DNA from: CBDFKV01 sp965249035
GTDB lineage: Bacteria > Pseudomonadota > Gammaproteobacteria > Arenicellales > Poriferihabitantaceae
Direction: 5' to 3'
Length of the DNA: 64,000 bases
Assembly: GCA_965249035.1 (NCBI GenBank)
Contig: CBDFKV010000007.1
Coordinates: 62,001-126,000, forward strand
The translations under genes and the position numbers were made by a program. The notes under the pieces were generated by a model, which was not told where the DNA came from, did not search any database, and was given only the letters and a program-made list of their open reading frames with translations. Within the stretch, counting starts at the first letter, position 1, and the number at the start of each line of letters is the position of its first letter. This document shows positions 1-8,982 of this stretch, in pieces.

Positions 1-384
1 TGCATGCAGGAGTATCATTGGCCCGGAAACGTGCGGGAGCTGCATAACGAAATTCAGCATATGTTGGTGATGGCTGAGGAAGAGGTTTTAGGGGCTGAAT
101 TGCTGAGCGCGCGCGTACTGCAAGGCATTCCTGATCAACAGCAAGATTCTAATATTGGGTCGCGTAATGAAGGGACTCTAAAAGAGCGGGTCGGCTTGAT
201 CGAAAGCAGGATTCTTAAAGAGGCCCTGATTCGACACCGTTGGAATAAAACCCGCGTAGCCAAAGAGATGGGTTTATCACGTGTGGGTTTGCGCGGCAAA
301 TTGGAGCGCTACGGTCTAGCGAAAATTGAGGGTTTGCCTGCGAAAGCTGCTGCGGGAAAACCCGAGAATACTAAGCGGATGTGA
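1..384 (+). CDS. hupR: Sigma-54-dependent response regulator, C-terminal part (HupR/HoxA-like)
   Basis: Only the last ~127 codons are present; the gene begins before the window. The visible part starts in the end of the AAA+ sigma-54 activation domain (WPGNVRELHNEIQ). It ends with a Fis-type helix-turn-helix (RHRWNKTRVAKEMGLSRVGL) that binds enhancer DNA. The stop overlaps the start of the next gene, a HupT-like kinase, and HupU/HupV genes follow. By the known Rhodobacter/Ralstonia systems this regulator would be the partner that activates hydrogenase genes when hydrogen is sensed. The receiver domain is outside the window, so whether it carries the phosphorylated Asp cannot be seen. The NtrC family is certain; the HupR/HoxA assignment rests on the neighbours. 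Confidence 0.85.
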   Translation, partial: CMQEYHWPGNVRELHNEIQHMLVMAEEEVLGAELLSARVLQGIPDQQQDSNIGSRNEGTLKERVGLIESRILKEALIRHRWNKTRVAKEMGLSRVGLRGKLERYGLAKIEGLPAKAAAGKPENTKRM

Positions 385-1769
385 TGGCCAGCAAACGACA
401 AATCAAGCCAAATTTAATTGAGCAAGTGGGCGGTTCTGATTTACTGGATTTACAAGCGGATGCAGAAAACGTCTGGGTCGAAGTTATCCGACGAATGGAT
501 GAAGTGTACGCTGATTTAGTCCATTATCAGGTTGAATTAGAAGAAAAAAATGGCGAGTTAGAAAACGCGCAACATTTTATTGGCAGTGTGATTGGGTCAA
601 TGACTGACGTGCTGATTGTGTGCGACGTCAGTGGTAGAGTTCAACGCGTTAATGCAGCGCTGGAAGCGTTAACCGGCTTGGATGAATCGGCGTTAGTTGG
701 CCAAACCATCGTCAACCTGTTCGCTCGCGAATCCTTGCCACTGATTGAGCAGTTCGCCAGTAAAATCCGTGCTGATACCATTGCTGATTGTGAGGTCTAT
801 CTCAAAACGGCGGGTAATGAGGCCACCCCTTTAGCAATGAATTGCACCTCCCGATATGATCGTGAGGGCCGATTAGTGGGGATGGTTCTGATTGGGCGGC
901 CCGTTGGTGAACTGCGTCGCGCCTATGATGAGTTACATACCGCTCATAAAGAGCTAAAGGATACCCAGCAGCAGCTGATTCATTCAGAAAAAATGGCTTC
1001 GCTGGGTCGCTTGGTTGCGGGTGTGGCGCATGAATTAAATAATCCGATTAGCTTCGTATTTGGCAATATGCATACGCTCAAGCAATACGGTCAACAAATT
1101 GAGGCTTATATCACACGGTTAGAAAATGGAATGGATGCAGACCAGCTCACCCAGCAAAGAAAGGAGTTCAAGATTGAACGAGTGCTGGATGATCTTGATT
1201 CCTTGATCGATGGCAGTTTAGAAGGCGCCGAACGGGTTAGTGATATCGTTAAAGATTTGCGTCAATTTTCATCCAGTCAAAAGCAAATTCATTCAGTCTT
1301 TGACTTGCCCGAGCTGATTCAAACTGCGGTGCACTGGGTCCAGAATGCAACGCGATTTAAAATAGAGGTCAGTTTGGATTTGCCCGAGACCTTGGCCCTT
1401 TATTCGGTCAAAGGCTATGTGCATCAAATACTGGTCAATTTGGTTCAAAACGCCATGGATGCGATTGAGACAAGTCCTGACCCACAACTCCTTATCGTTT
1501 GTGAATCTGATGTGCAGCATGTTTTTATCCGTGTAAAGGATAATGGTGTTGGTATTCCTGCAGAACGGTTAACAGATATTTTCGATCCATTTTTTACTAC
1601 CAAATCAGTAGGTAAGGGTACTGGGCTGGGCTTATCTATTAGCTATAATTTAGCGATGGAATTGGGCGGGAGTTTGAGTGCGGCCAATGCAGCCCATGCA
1701 GCAGGGGGCGGTGCGATATTTACACTACAGCTTCCTCAAACAGGTAGCCCCTCAAAAATTGATGCCTAA
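384..1769 (+). CDS. hupT: Sensor histidine kinase HupT/HoxJ (PAS + HisKA + HATPase)
   Basis: Soluble kinase of about 461 residues with no membrane segment. An N-terminal coiled stretch is followed by a PAS domain (about residues 65-175) and a second coil. The H-box AHELNNP has the phospho-acceptor His near residue 216. An ATPase domain follows with N-box (NAMDAI), G1 (DNGVGIP), F-box (FDPFFTTK) and G2 (GKGTGLGLS). In the known systems HupT receives the hydrogen signal from HupUV by direct contact and controls phosphorylation of HupR. I chose ATG 384, whose first base is the last base of the previous stop; a GTG at 381 would add one residue. The 3' end overlaps hupU by 8 bases, which suggests translational coupling. 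Confidence 0.88.
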   Translation: MASKRQIKPNLIEQVGGSDLLDLQADAENVWVEVIRRMDEVYADLVHYQVELEEKNGELENAQHFIGSVIGSMTDVLIVCDVSGRVQRVNAALEALTGLDESALVGQTIVNLFARESLPLIEQFASKIRADTIADCEVYLKTAGNEATPLAMNCTSRYDREGRLVGMVLIGRPVGELRRAYDELHTAHKELKDTQQQLIHSEKMASLGRLVAGVAHELNNPISFVFGNMHTLKQYGQQIEAYITRLENGMDADQLTQQRKEFKIERVLDDLDSLIDGSLEGAERVSDIVKDLRQFSSSQKQIHSVFDLPELIQTAVHWVQNATRFKIEVSLDLPETLALYSVKGYVHQILVNLVQNAMDAIETSPDPQLLIVCESDVQHVFIRVKDNGVGIPAERLTDIFDPFFTTKSVGKGTGLGLSISYNLAMELGGSLSAANAAHAAGGGAIFTLQLPQTGSPSKIDA

Positions 1770-2772
1770 ACCTACTAGCAATTTGCTGTGGCTTCAGTCC
1801 GGCGGCTGCGGTGGTTGTAGCATGTCTTTATTGGGCGCGGAAAGCCCAGACCTGTTGACCACTTTGGCCAGCGTAGGGATTAAGCTGATTGGCCATCCAG
1901 TGCTGGGTGAGGCAAGCGGACAATCGTTTCATTCAATGCTCAAGGACATCCTTGCTGGCAAGATGGCTATCGATATTTTGTGCCTGGAAGGCACGGTGGT
2001 TCACGGGCCGAATGGCAGTGGGCGCTTTCATTTGCTGGCTGGCACCGATCAGCCGATGCGTGATTGGATTGCCAAGCTGGCGGGTGTTTCTAAATACGTC
2101 GTTGCGGTAGGCAGTTGCGCTGCCTATGGTGGAATTACTGCGGGTGGGGGGAATCCTTCTGAATCAACTGGGCTGCAATACGATGGCGAGTATCGAGGTG
2201 GTTTGCTCGGCGAAGCGTTTGTGTCAACCGGCGGCTTGCCGGTGATCAATATCTCTGGGTGTGCAGCGCATCCTGGCTGGATTACCGAAACGCTGATGCA
2301 ATTGGCTATAGATGATTTTGGTGAAGAATGCCTTGATGAATTGGGTCGGCCGCGTAGTTATGCCGATCAATTGGTTCATCATGGTTGTCCGCGGAATGAA
2401 TATTACGAATTTAAAGCCAGTGCCAGCAAACCCTCTCAGTTGGGTTGCTTGATGGAGCATTTGGGTTGTATCGGCACACAAGCCCATGGTGATTGCAATA
2501 CCCGCCTGTGGAATGGTGAGGGCTCTTGCTTGCGGGGGGGCTTTTCTTGTATTAATTGCACCGCACCGGTATTTGAAGAACCTGGTCATGAATTCATGCA
2601 AACGCCAAAAATTGGAGGTATTCCTATGGGCTTGCCCATTGATATGCCTAAAGCGTGGTTCGTTGCACTCGCTTCGTTATCCAAGGCAGCCACGCCCGAG
2701 CGGCTAAAGCAAAATGCCACCTCTGAGCAGGCGCGGATTGCCCCAGCAGTTAAATTACGGAGAAAACATTGA
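1762..2772 (+). CDS. hupU: Regulatory [NiFe] hydrogenase (H2 sensor) small subunit HupU/HoxB
   Basis: 336-residue iron-sulfur subunit. The Cys-rich N terminus (QSGGCGGCSMSLLG) and C-terminal half (HGCPRNEYYEF, HLGCIG, GSCLRGGFSCINC) carry the [4Fe-4S] ligands of hydrogenase small subunits. No twin-arginine signal peptide precedes the first cluster motif, as expected for the cytoplasmic sensor HupUV/HoxBC rather than an exported uptake enzyme. An in-frame ATG exists at 1678, but the start at 1762 leaves just a few residues before the conserved LLWLQSGGC motif and only an 8-base overlap with hupT. HupU should pass electrons from HupV and dock on HupT. hupV follows with a stop/start overlap. Confidence 0.9.
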   Translation: MPKPTSNLLWLQSGGCGGCSMSLLGAESPDLLTTLASVGIKLIGHPVLGEASGQSFHSMLKDILAGKMAIDILCLEGTVVHGPNGSGRFHLLAGTDQPMRDWIAKLAGVSKYVVAVGSCAAYGGITAGGGNPSESTGLQYDGEYRGGLLGEAFVSTGGLPVINISGCAAHPGWITETLMQLAIDDFGEECLDELGRPRSYADQLVHHGCPRNEYYEFKASASKPSQLGCLMEHLGCIGTQAHGDCNTRLWNGEGSCLRGGFSCINCTAPVFEEPGHEFMQTPKIGGIPMGLPIDMPKAWFVALASLSKAATPERLKQNATSEQARIAPAVKLRRKH

Positions 2773-4226
2773 GCCGGCAAATTATTGGGCCGTTTAACCG
2801 CGTCGAAGGTGATCTCGAGGTTCAGCTTGAATATGAAGGTAATCGGGTCAGCGAAGCTTGGGTGGTTTCGCCGTTATACCGAGGCTTTGAGCAAATATTG
2901 CACGGTAAGGCAGCCAATGATGCCTTAATTTATACCCCCAGAATTTGCGGCATTTGTTCGGTTGCACAATCCACTGCAGCAGCACTGGCATTGGCAGAGG
3001 CGCAAGGCATAAGCGCGCCACCCAATGGTCAGTTAGTGAGTAACCTGATATTGGCCAATGAAAACATTATCGATCATTTAACCCATTTCTATTTGTTTTT
3101 TATGCCGGATTTTGCTCGCGAAGTGTACGCGACCCAGCCCTGGTTTGAGGCGACTCATAAACAATTCAAGTCGATTGAGGGCAGCGCCACGCAAGCGTTC
3201 CTACCAGCTCGCGCAGAATTTATGCACATGATGGGAATGCTCGCAGGAAAATGGCCGCACAGCCTTAGTATCCAACCGGGCGGTGTTACTCGAGCAGTTA
3301 AAGCCGATGAGAAAATGCGCTTGTCGGCGATGTTGCATCAGTTTAGGCATTTTCTGGAGCTGACGGTATATGGTGATGATCTTGAGCAGGTTTTGGCGCT
3401 GACGTCGCAGAAAGAATTAATGCATTGGCAGCACAGTAAAGTTTCAAGTCGTTCTGATTTCAGTCGCTTTTTAGAAATTTCAGAATCGTTAGCGTTAGAC
3501 CAACTGGGCCGCGCGACAGACCATTTTATGAGTTATGGCGTGTATTACACGGGTGATCAACCTTTGCTGCGCCAAGGTTGCTGGAATGGTCATGATGGTG
3601 AGTGGCAGCCACTCGACACCACACAGATTGCTGAGGATTCTAGCCATAGCTGGATGAGTCATCAGAATTCTCCTAAACATCCCTTTGAAGGCGTAACCTT
3701 ACCGGACCCGAATGTTGAGGCGGGTTATACCTGGTGCAAAGCGCCGAGACTAGATGGAAAGGTTGTTGAAACAGGAGCGCTGGCGCGTCAATTGGTCAAT
3801 GGTAATCCATTGCTGCTGGATCTGGTGGGGCGAACGGGTGGTAATGTGCAGAACAGGGTAATTGCTCGGCTGATTGAAGTCGCGCAAGTGGTGATTGCTA
3901 TGGAAAACTGGGTAAGGGCAATTCGCCCCCACGACACCTTTTGTACGCATGCACCCATGCCCGATGAGGCTAATGCCAGTGGACTGTTAGAAGCTGCACG
4001 CGGCAGTTTAGGCCATTGGGTTCGGATCAAAAATGGCCGGATTCTTAACTATCAAATTGTTGCGCCGACCACCTGGAATTTTTCGCCGCGCGATACGCAC
4101 GGAGCGCCCGGCGCGTTGGAGCAAGCGCTGGTAGGCGCAATTAAACAGTCGGGTGAAGCTGACCCGGTCTCGGTTCAACACATAGTTCGGTCGTTCGACC
4201 CGTGTATGGTCTGCACGGTGCATTGA
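2769..4226 (+). CDS. hupV: Regulatory [NiFe] hydrogenase (H2 sensor) large subunit HupV/HoxC
   Basis: 485-residue [NiFe] subunit. Nickel ligands are Cys60 and Cys63 in RICGIC and Cys479 and Cys482 in DPCMVCTVH. Two features mark it as the sensor type. The usual His after the first Cys pair is Gln (CSVAQ). The protein also ends exactly at the final His, with no C-terminal extension for a maturation protease to remove. The start is TTG 2769, overlapping the hupU stop by 3 bases and preceded by a good ribosome site (GGAG, 2759-2762). With HupU it would report hydrogen to HupT rather than supply energy. Catalytic uptake hydrogenase genes are not in the window. Confidence 0.92.
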   Translation: MSRQIIGPFNRVEGDLEVQLEYEGNRVSEAWVVSPLYRGFEQILHGKAANDALIYTPRICGICSVAQSTAAALALAEAQGISAPPNGQLVSNLILANENIIDHLTHFYLFFMPDFAREVYATQPWFEATHKQFKSIEGSATQAFLPARAEFMHMMGMLAGKWPHSLSIQPGGVTRAVKADEKMRLSAMLHQFRHFLELTVYGDDLEQVLALTSQKELMHWQHSKVSSRSDFSRFLEISESLALDQLGRATDHFMSYGVYYTGDQPLLRQGCWNGHDGEWQPLDTTQIAEDSSHSWMSHQNSPKHPFEGVTLPDPNVEAGYTWCKAPRLDGKVVETGALARQLVNGNPLLLDLVGRTGGNVQNRVIARLIEVAQVVIAMENWVRAIRPHDTFCTHAPMPDEANASGLLEAARGSLGHWVRIKNGRILNYQIVAPTTWNFSPRDTHGAPGALEQALVGAIKQSGEADPVSVQHIVRSFDPCMVCTVH

Positions 4227-4334
4227 TTCCGTTAGGCTGATTAATTTAATCATGGCAGGGATCAAAAAGCTATTGCGCTTATTGAGATAATTGCTACTAT
4301 CCAGTCGTCATTACTAATAAGCGGAAGCCAGCTT

Positions 4335-5885
4335 ATGGGCAATCGGAAATACAATGTTTTGCTGATTACGTCTGATCAGTGGCGCGCGGATTGCCTCTCC
4401 GCATTCGGGCATCCTTGTGTGAAAACACCAAACTTTGATGCCTTGATGGCTGACGGTATCGCTTTTCAGAATCACTATACCGTGTGCGCACCCTGTGGCC
4501 CGTCGCGCGCCAGCTTATTAACCGGCATGTATATGCAGAATCATCGCTCGGTTAGAAACGGCACGCCACTGGATGATCGGCATACCAATATCGCTCGAGA
4601 AGCCCGGCTTGCTGGTTATCAGCCCAAGCTGTTTGGCTATACCGACACCTCCTTAGACCCGCGCAGCTATCAAGCTGATGAAGTCATGGCAGTCGGTTAT
4701 GAAAGCATGCTGCCGGGATTTGACGAAGGCGTATTGCTCCCGTCTGAGGAGCCACAGCCTTGGCTGGATTACCTGAAGCACCAAGGCTATGATTTTAGTG
4801 ATGCTGATGATGCATTGCGACCAGTTGATGCTGACCGATTCGACTACCGCCGCAGCAGGACCAATTCATCGACACGATACGCCGCTGAACATTCACAAAC
4901 CGCATTTTTGACCCAGCGGGCGCTGGACTATATCGAAGAGGCTGAAGCAGGGTGGTTTGCGCATTTATCGTATCTACGCCCCCATTCTCCGTTTGTCGCA
5001 CCAGAGCCTTATAACCGCATGGTTGACCCCGATGACGTGCCGATGCCCGCCAGAGCAAGCACTCCATCGATTCAATCACAGCAACACCCGTGGCTAGCCA
5101 CTGCCATGGGGCCTAATGGAGATTGGGTCGAGCCTTGGATGTACCTACAGCTGGGCAGCGCCGAATATGATGCGGCGCTCCGCAAGCTGCGCGCCACTTA
5201 TTACGGCTTGGTAAGCAAGGTGGATCACTATATCGGCCGAGTAATCGAGCAGCTTAAGGCAAGTGGAGAATACGAAAACACCTTGATTATTCTGACGTCC
5301 GACCATGGCGAACAATTGGGTGATCAATGGCTATTTAATAAGCGCAGCTATTTCGACGCGAGCTATCACATTCCACTGATCATGAAGGTTCCAGGGCACG
5401 ACCAACAGAGGCAGGGGAAACTGGTCGACGCATTCACCGAGTCTGTCGACATTATGCCGACGGTGCTGGAGACTCTGGGCCTAGATATTCCTCGGCAATG
5501 CGATGGTCAATCGTTATTGCCGTTCGTTGATGGCAATAAGCCTGATAATTGGCGTGGTGAGGTTCATTGGGAATATGATTATCGAGATGTTTGTGATGAT
5601 CAGCTCGAGCGAGAATTAGGCGTCACGATGGATCAATCTCAATTCAACGTAATTCGAGATAAACACTATAAATATATATATTTTAATGGATTACATCCAT
5701 TATTATTTGATTTGTCTAATGATCCCTCAGAATTAAATAATTTAGCCGATGATCCAGATTATGCCAACATTATGCTGGAATACGCACAGAAATTGCTATC
5801 ATGGAGAATGATGAATGACGAGCGTACCTTGACCCATATAAAAGTATCGCGAAAGCAAATCCATCATCGGCGATGCGTTTCATGA
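4335..5885 (+). CDS. Phosphonate monoester hydrolase / arylsulfatase-family enzyme
   Basis: 516-residue alkaline-phosphatase-superfamily enzyme without a signal peptide. The motif CGPSRASLLTG holds Cys54, which in this family is converted to formylglycine and acts as nucleophile. Metal-binding segments include TSDQWRADC near the N terminus and TSDHGEQLGD in the middle. Along its whole length, including the end (LSWRMMNDERTLTH), it resembles what I recall of rhizobial/Burkholderia phosphonate monoester hydrolases, which also act on sulfate and phosphate esters. It stands alone, about 100 bases from each neighbour. No maturase (formylglycine-generating enzyme) is in the window. The true substrate cannot be read from sequence. 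Confidence 0.82.
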   Translation: MGNRKYNVLLITSDQWRADCLSAFGHPCVKTPNFDALMADGIAFQNHYTVCAPCGPSRASLLTGMYMQNHRSVRNGTPLDDRHTNIAREARLAGYQPKLFGYTDTSLDPRSYQADEVMAVGYESMLPGFDEGVLLPSEEPQPWLDYLKHQGYDFSDADDALRPVDADRFDYRRSRTNSSTRYAAEHSQTAFLTQRALDYIEEAEAGWFAHLSYLRPHSPFVAPEPYNRMVDPDDVPMPARASTPSIQSQQHPWLATAMGPNGDWVEPWMYLQLGSAEYDAALRKLRATYYGLVSKVDHYIGRVIEQLKASGEYENTLIILTSDHGEQLGDQWLFNKRSYFDASYHIPLIMKVPGHDQQRQGKLVDAFTESVDIMPTVLETLGLDIPRQCDGQSLLPFVDGNKPDNWRGEVHWEYDYRDVCDDQLERELGVTMDQSQFNVIRDKHYKYIYFNGLHPLLFDLSNDPSELNNLADDPDYANIMLEYAQKLLSWRMMNDERTLTHIKVSRKQIHHRRCVS

Positions 5886-5984
5886 GCTTATTCTATTACT
5901 GCTTAGCATTGAGATTGAATCGCGTTAATCGACAGTGATGATCTATGGTTAAATGTCACTAAGATTTAGCTTAGGGGTGCGTTG

Positions 5985-7256
5985 ATGGCAGGTGGCTTAT
6001 TGCTGAAAGAGGTGTTTGATGCAGCGGTCGCTGCCGCGCAGCCAGCACGAGCTGTCCCCGCTTACCTTCCAGACATCCCCAAAGGCCGGACGCTGGTGAT
6101 TGGTGCAGGTAAAGCATCAGCGGCAATGGCGCAAAGTTTTGAGCAGCATTGGCCTAGACCTCTCAGTGGGTTGGTCATCACCCAGTATGGCTACGCAGTG
6201 CCGTGTCAGAAAATTGAGGTTGTTGAAGCAGCACATCCTGTTCCAGACCGGATGGGAGAGCAGGCTGCTGAGCGCATGTTGGATCTAGTGCAAGGATTTA
6301 CGCAAGATGATTTGGTGGTGTGTTTGATCTCCGGTGGGGGTTCGGCACTGTTGAGCTCGCCTGCCCCAGGTTTGACCTTACCTGACAAGCAAACAGTCAA
6401 TCAGGCCTTGCTCAAAAGTGGTGCCAGTATTGTTGAAATGAATTGTGTCCGCAAGCACTTATCGGCCATCAAAGGCGGGCGTCTCGCTGCTGCCTGTGCC
6501 CCGGCAAAAGTAGTGACTTTATTGATTTCCGATGTGCCGGGAGATGATCCGTCAGTGATCGCTTCTGGCCCTACCGTCGCTGACCCGACTACCTTTGCGG
6601 ACGCTCGTGCGATTATCGATCGCTACCAAATCCCCGTTCCGGCAAGCGTACGCGAACATTTAGCTCACTCTAGTGACGAGACTCCCAAGCATGGAGATAG
6701 TCGCTTGTTGGGTGCTGAGAGCCAGCTAATTGCAACGCCGCAACAGTCATTAGAGGCGGCGGCAGCTGTTGCTCAACAGCACGGTTATCAAGCCATCATT
6801 TTAAGCGACCGCATAGAAGGAGAAGCGAGAGATGTGGCTGAAGAGCACGCAGCAATCGTGCGAGAAATCCTACGAACTGGGCAGCCCCTAGCCGCCCCTT
6901 GTGTGTTGTTATCAGGCGGAGAAACTACCGTGACGGTGCGTGGGAACGGTCGAGGTGGTCGAAATGCTGAATTTGCTTTGGCGCTCGCTGTGGCCCTTGA
7001 CGGGCTTGATAACGTATCCGCGATTGCCTGCGACACGGATGGAATCGACGGCACTGAAAATAACGCGGGTGCTTTGGTCACGCCCGACACTTTAGATCGT
7101 GCTATAGCCCAGGGGCTTGATGCGAATAGGTTGTTAGCTGATAATGATGCCTATCATTTTTTCGAAAAGCTTGATGATTTGGTGGTAACGGGGCCGACGC
7201 TGACTAACGTCAATGATTTCAGAGCGATACTGATCCAATCAAGCATAGTGCAGTAA
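5985..7256 (+). CDS. Glycerate 2-kinase (MOFRL family)
   Basis: 423-residue protein of the glycerate kinase type 2 / MOFRL family (formerly called hydroxypyruvate reductase). Visible family segments are VIGAGKASAAM near the N terminus, LISGGGSALLSSP, and the C-terminal MOFRL part (LLSGGETTVTVRGNGRGGRN). It phosphorylates D-glycerate to 2-phosphoglycerate. It is first in the purine block and fits as the exit: ureidoglycolate lyase yields glyoxylate, which can pass through tartronate semialdehyde to glycerate. The carboligase and reductase for those middle steps are not in the window. ATG 5985 is preceded by AGGGG at good spacing; a TTG lies one codon earlier. Confidence 0.88.
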   Translation: MAGGLLLKEVFDAAVAAAQPARAVPAYLPDIPKGRTLVIGAGKASAAMAQSFEQHWPRPLSGLVITQYGYAVPCQKIEVVEAAHPVPDRMGEQAAERMLDLVQGFTQDDLVVCLISGGGSALLSSPAPGLTLPDKQTVNQALLKSGASIVEMNCVRKHLSAIKGGRLAAACAPAKVVTLLISDVPGDDPSVIASGPTVADPTTFADARAIIDRYQIPVPASVREHLAHSSDETPKHGDSRLLGAESQLIATPQQSLEAAAAVAQQHGYQAIILSDRIEGEARDVAEEHAAIVREILRTGQPLAAPCVLLSGGETTVTVRGNGRGGRNAEFALALAVALDGLDNVSAIACDTDGIDGTENNAGALVTPDTLDRAIAQGLDANRLLADNDAYHFFEKLDDLVVTGPTLTNVNDFRAILIQSSIVQ

Positions 7257-7278
7257 CATTTAACCGGTTCCACGATTG

Positions 7279-7626
7279 ATGAAACAACTGACAACCCACG
7301 TACTGGATACAGCTAACGGCATCCCGGGAGCAGGTATTTCAATTGATTTGTATCATATCGGTAAGCAACGTCGATGGGTTAAAACTCTGATGACCAACGC
7401 GGATGGGCGTACCGATGAGCCCATGTTGAGCGACAGTGAATTCCAGCAGGGTGAGTGGGAGTTGGTTTTTCATGTGGGCGCGTATTTTGCCGGGGCAACC
7501 GACCCGAACTCCAAGCCGCTATTCCTTGATACGGTACCGCTGCGGTTTGGTATTCACTCAGACGCGCACTATCATGTGCCACTATTGGTTTCACCCTGGA
7601 GCTATTCGACTTATCGCGGAAGTTAA
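7279..7626 (+). CDS. uraH: 5-hydroxyisourate hydrolase (transthyretin-like)
   Basis: 115-residue protein with the three signatures of HIU hydrolase: LTTHVLDTANGIPG at the start, the central SDAHYHVPLL segment with catalytic His, and the C-terminal YRGS. It opens the ring of 5-hydroxyisourate, the product of urate oxidation, to give OHCU. There is no periplasmic signal, so it acts in the cytosol next to PuuD, encoded 82 bases downstream. I chose the ATG at 7279 because the protein then begins close to the conserved THVLDT; a TTG at 7276 is possible. Confidence 0.93.
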   Translation: MKQLTTHVLDTANGIPGAGISIDLYHIGKQRRWVKTLMTNADGRTDEPMLSDSEFQQGEWELVFHVGAYFAGATDPNSKPLFLDTVPLRFGIHSDAHYHVPLLVSPWSYSTYRGS

Positions 7627-7708
7627 GCAAAAGGCCAAATAATTCATAAACAGAGACGGCGGACGATAAGAAAACCGCAATCGTACCAACTAAACCAAAG
7701 AGAGTGAG

Positions 7709-8914
7709 ATGGAAGCATTGATAGTTGATTGGCTTAATCTGCTAGGGCGCTGGGTGCACATGATCACCGGCATAGCCTGGATTGGGGCATCCTTTTACTT
7801 TATTTGGTTGGATAATCATCTAAAGCCAGCCAAACTGCCGGCAGATTCAGACAAGGGCGTTGGTGGAGAACTCTGGGCAGTGCATGGCGGCGGGTTTTAT
7901 CACGCGCAGAAGTATTCGCTGGCACCACCTGAATTACCAGAAACTTTGCACTGGTTTAAGTGGGAAGCCTATACCACATGGTTATCAGGCATATTCATGC
8001 TGGCGTTGATGTATTGGTATGGTGCAGAAATCTACCTGATTGATCCAAGCATTGCCGACATTAGCCAGCCAGTTGCAGTCTTTCTCGGGATTCTGACACT
8101 AGTGCTTGGTTGGCTGGTTTATGATCAACTCTGCAAGTCGAAGTTGAATCAAGATGATCGTAAACTGGGTGCGGTGTTGTTTGCTTTTATCGTGATAGTG
8201 GCCTGGGGTTTATGCCAAGTGTTTAGTGGGCGTGGTGCTTATATTCACTTTGGCGCGATGCTAGGCACGATCATGGTTGCAAACGTATTTTTTGTGATCA
8301 TGCCCGGACAAAGAGCGATGGTTGCAGCGACGCAGGCCGGCAGGGCACCTGATCCTAAAGATGGTTTAACCGCAAAGCAACGCTCGGTTCATAACACTTA
8401 CTTCACTTTGCCCGTTTTGTTTGTGATGATCAGCAATCACTACGCGATGACCTATGGGCATGCTTATAATTGGCTCGTATTGGTTGCGATTTGCTTGGCT
8501 GGAGCTCTGATTCGCATCTACTTTGTGCAGCGACATTTTGATAAGAACCGGCCCGTGTTTTTGATCGCAGCTGCCATCCTATTGCTTTTGACGTCACTAC
8601 TCATGCTGCCCAAGCGCGTTGACCCTGCAGCAACCGCGTCGCTTAACCCCGCTGAATTATTCGCGCAGGTACAGCAAGTGGTACAGTTGCGTTGCGTGAG
8701 TTGTCATAGCGCAAAACCGACCCAGCCGGGTTTCATTGCGCCACCGAAAGGCTTTGTTCTAGACACCGCTGAAGATATTGTTAAGCAAGCGCCCTTAATT
8801 CATCAGCAGGCGGTAGTCACTAAAATTATGCCGATTGGCAACCTGACTCAAATGACCGAACAAGAGCGGCAACTGCTTGATCTGTGGGTTCAAGCAGGTG
8901 CCAAAGCTGAGTAA
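7709..8914 (+). CDS. puuD: Membrane urate hydroxylase PuuD with C-terminal cytochrome c domain
   Basis: 401-residue membrane protein. The N-terminal ~300 residues form about eight membrane segments (first: WVHMITGIAWIGASFYFIWL). A C-terminal domain has a heme c motif CVSCH. This arrangement is that of PuuD, which oxidises urate to 5-hydroxyisourate and passes electrons to the respiratory chain instead of making peroxide. The window holds no other urate oxidase, so PuuD must supply the substrate for HIU hydrolase just upstream. A purine-rich ribosome site (AAAGAGAGTGAG) precedes the ATG. Confidence 0.92.
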   Translation: MEALIVDWLNLLGRWVHMITGIAWIGASFYFIWLDNHLKPAKLPADSDKGVGGELWAVHGGGFYHAQKYSLAPPELPETLHWFKWEAYTTWLSGIFMLALMYWYGAEIYLIDPSIADISQPVAVFLGILTLVLGWLVYDQLCKSKLNQDDRKLGAVLFAFIVIVAWGLCQVFSGRGAYIHFGAMLGTIMVANVFFVIMPGQRAMVAATQAGRAPDPKDGLTAKQRSVHNTYFTLPVLFVMISNHYAMTYGHAYNWLVLVAICLAGALIRIYFVQRHFDKNRPVFLIAAAILLLLTSLLMLPKRVDPAATASLNPAELFAQVQQVVQLRCVSCHSAKPTQPGFIAPPKGFVLDTAEDIVKQAPLIHQQAVVTKIMPIGNLTQMTEQERQLLDLWVQAGAKAE

Positions 8915-8982
8915 TTGCACTACACTTGCACATATGTTACATAAATAATTAGATTAATTTAGCGCCTTAAGCCACTGAATAT

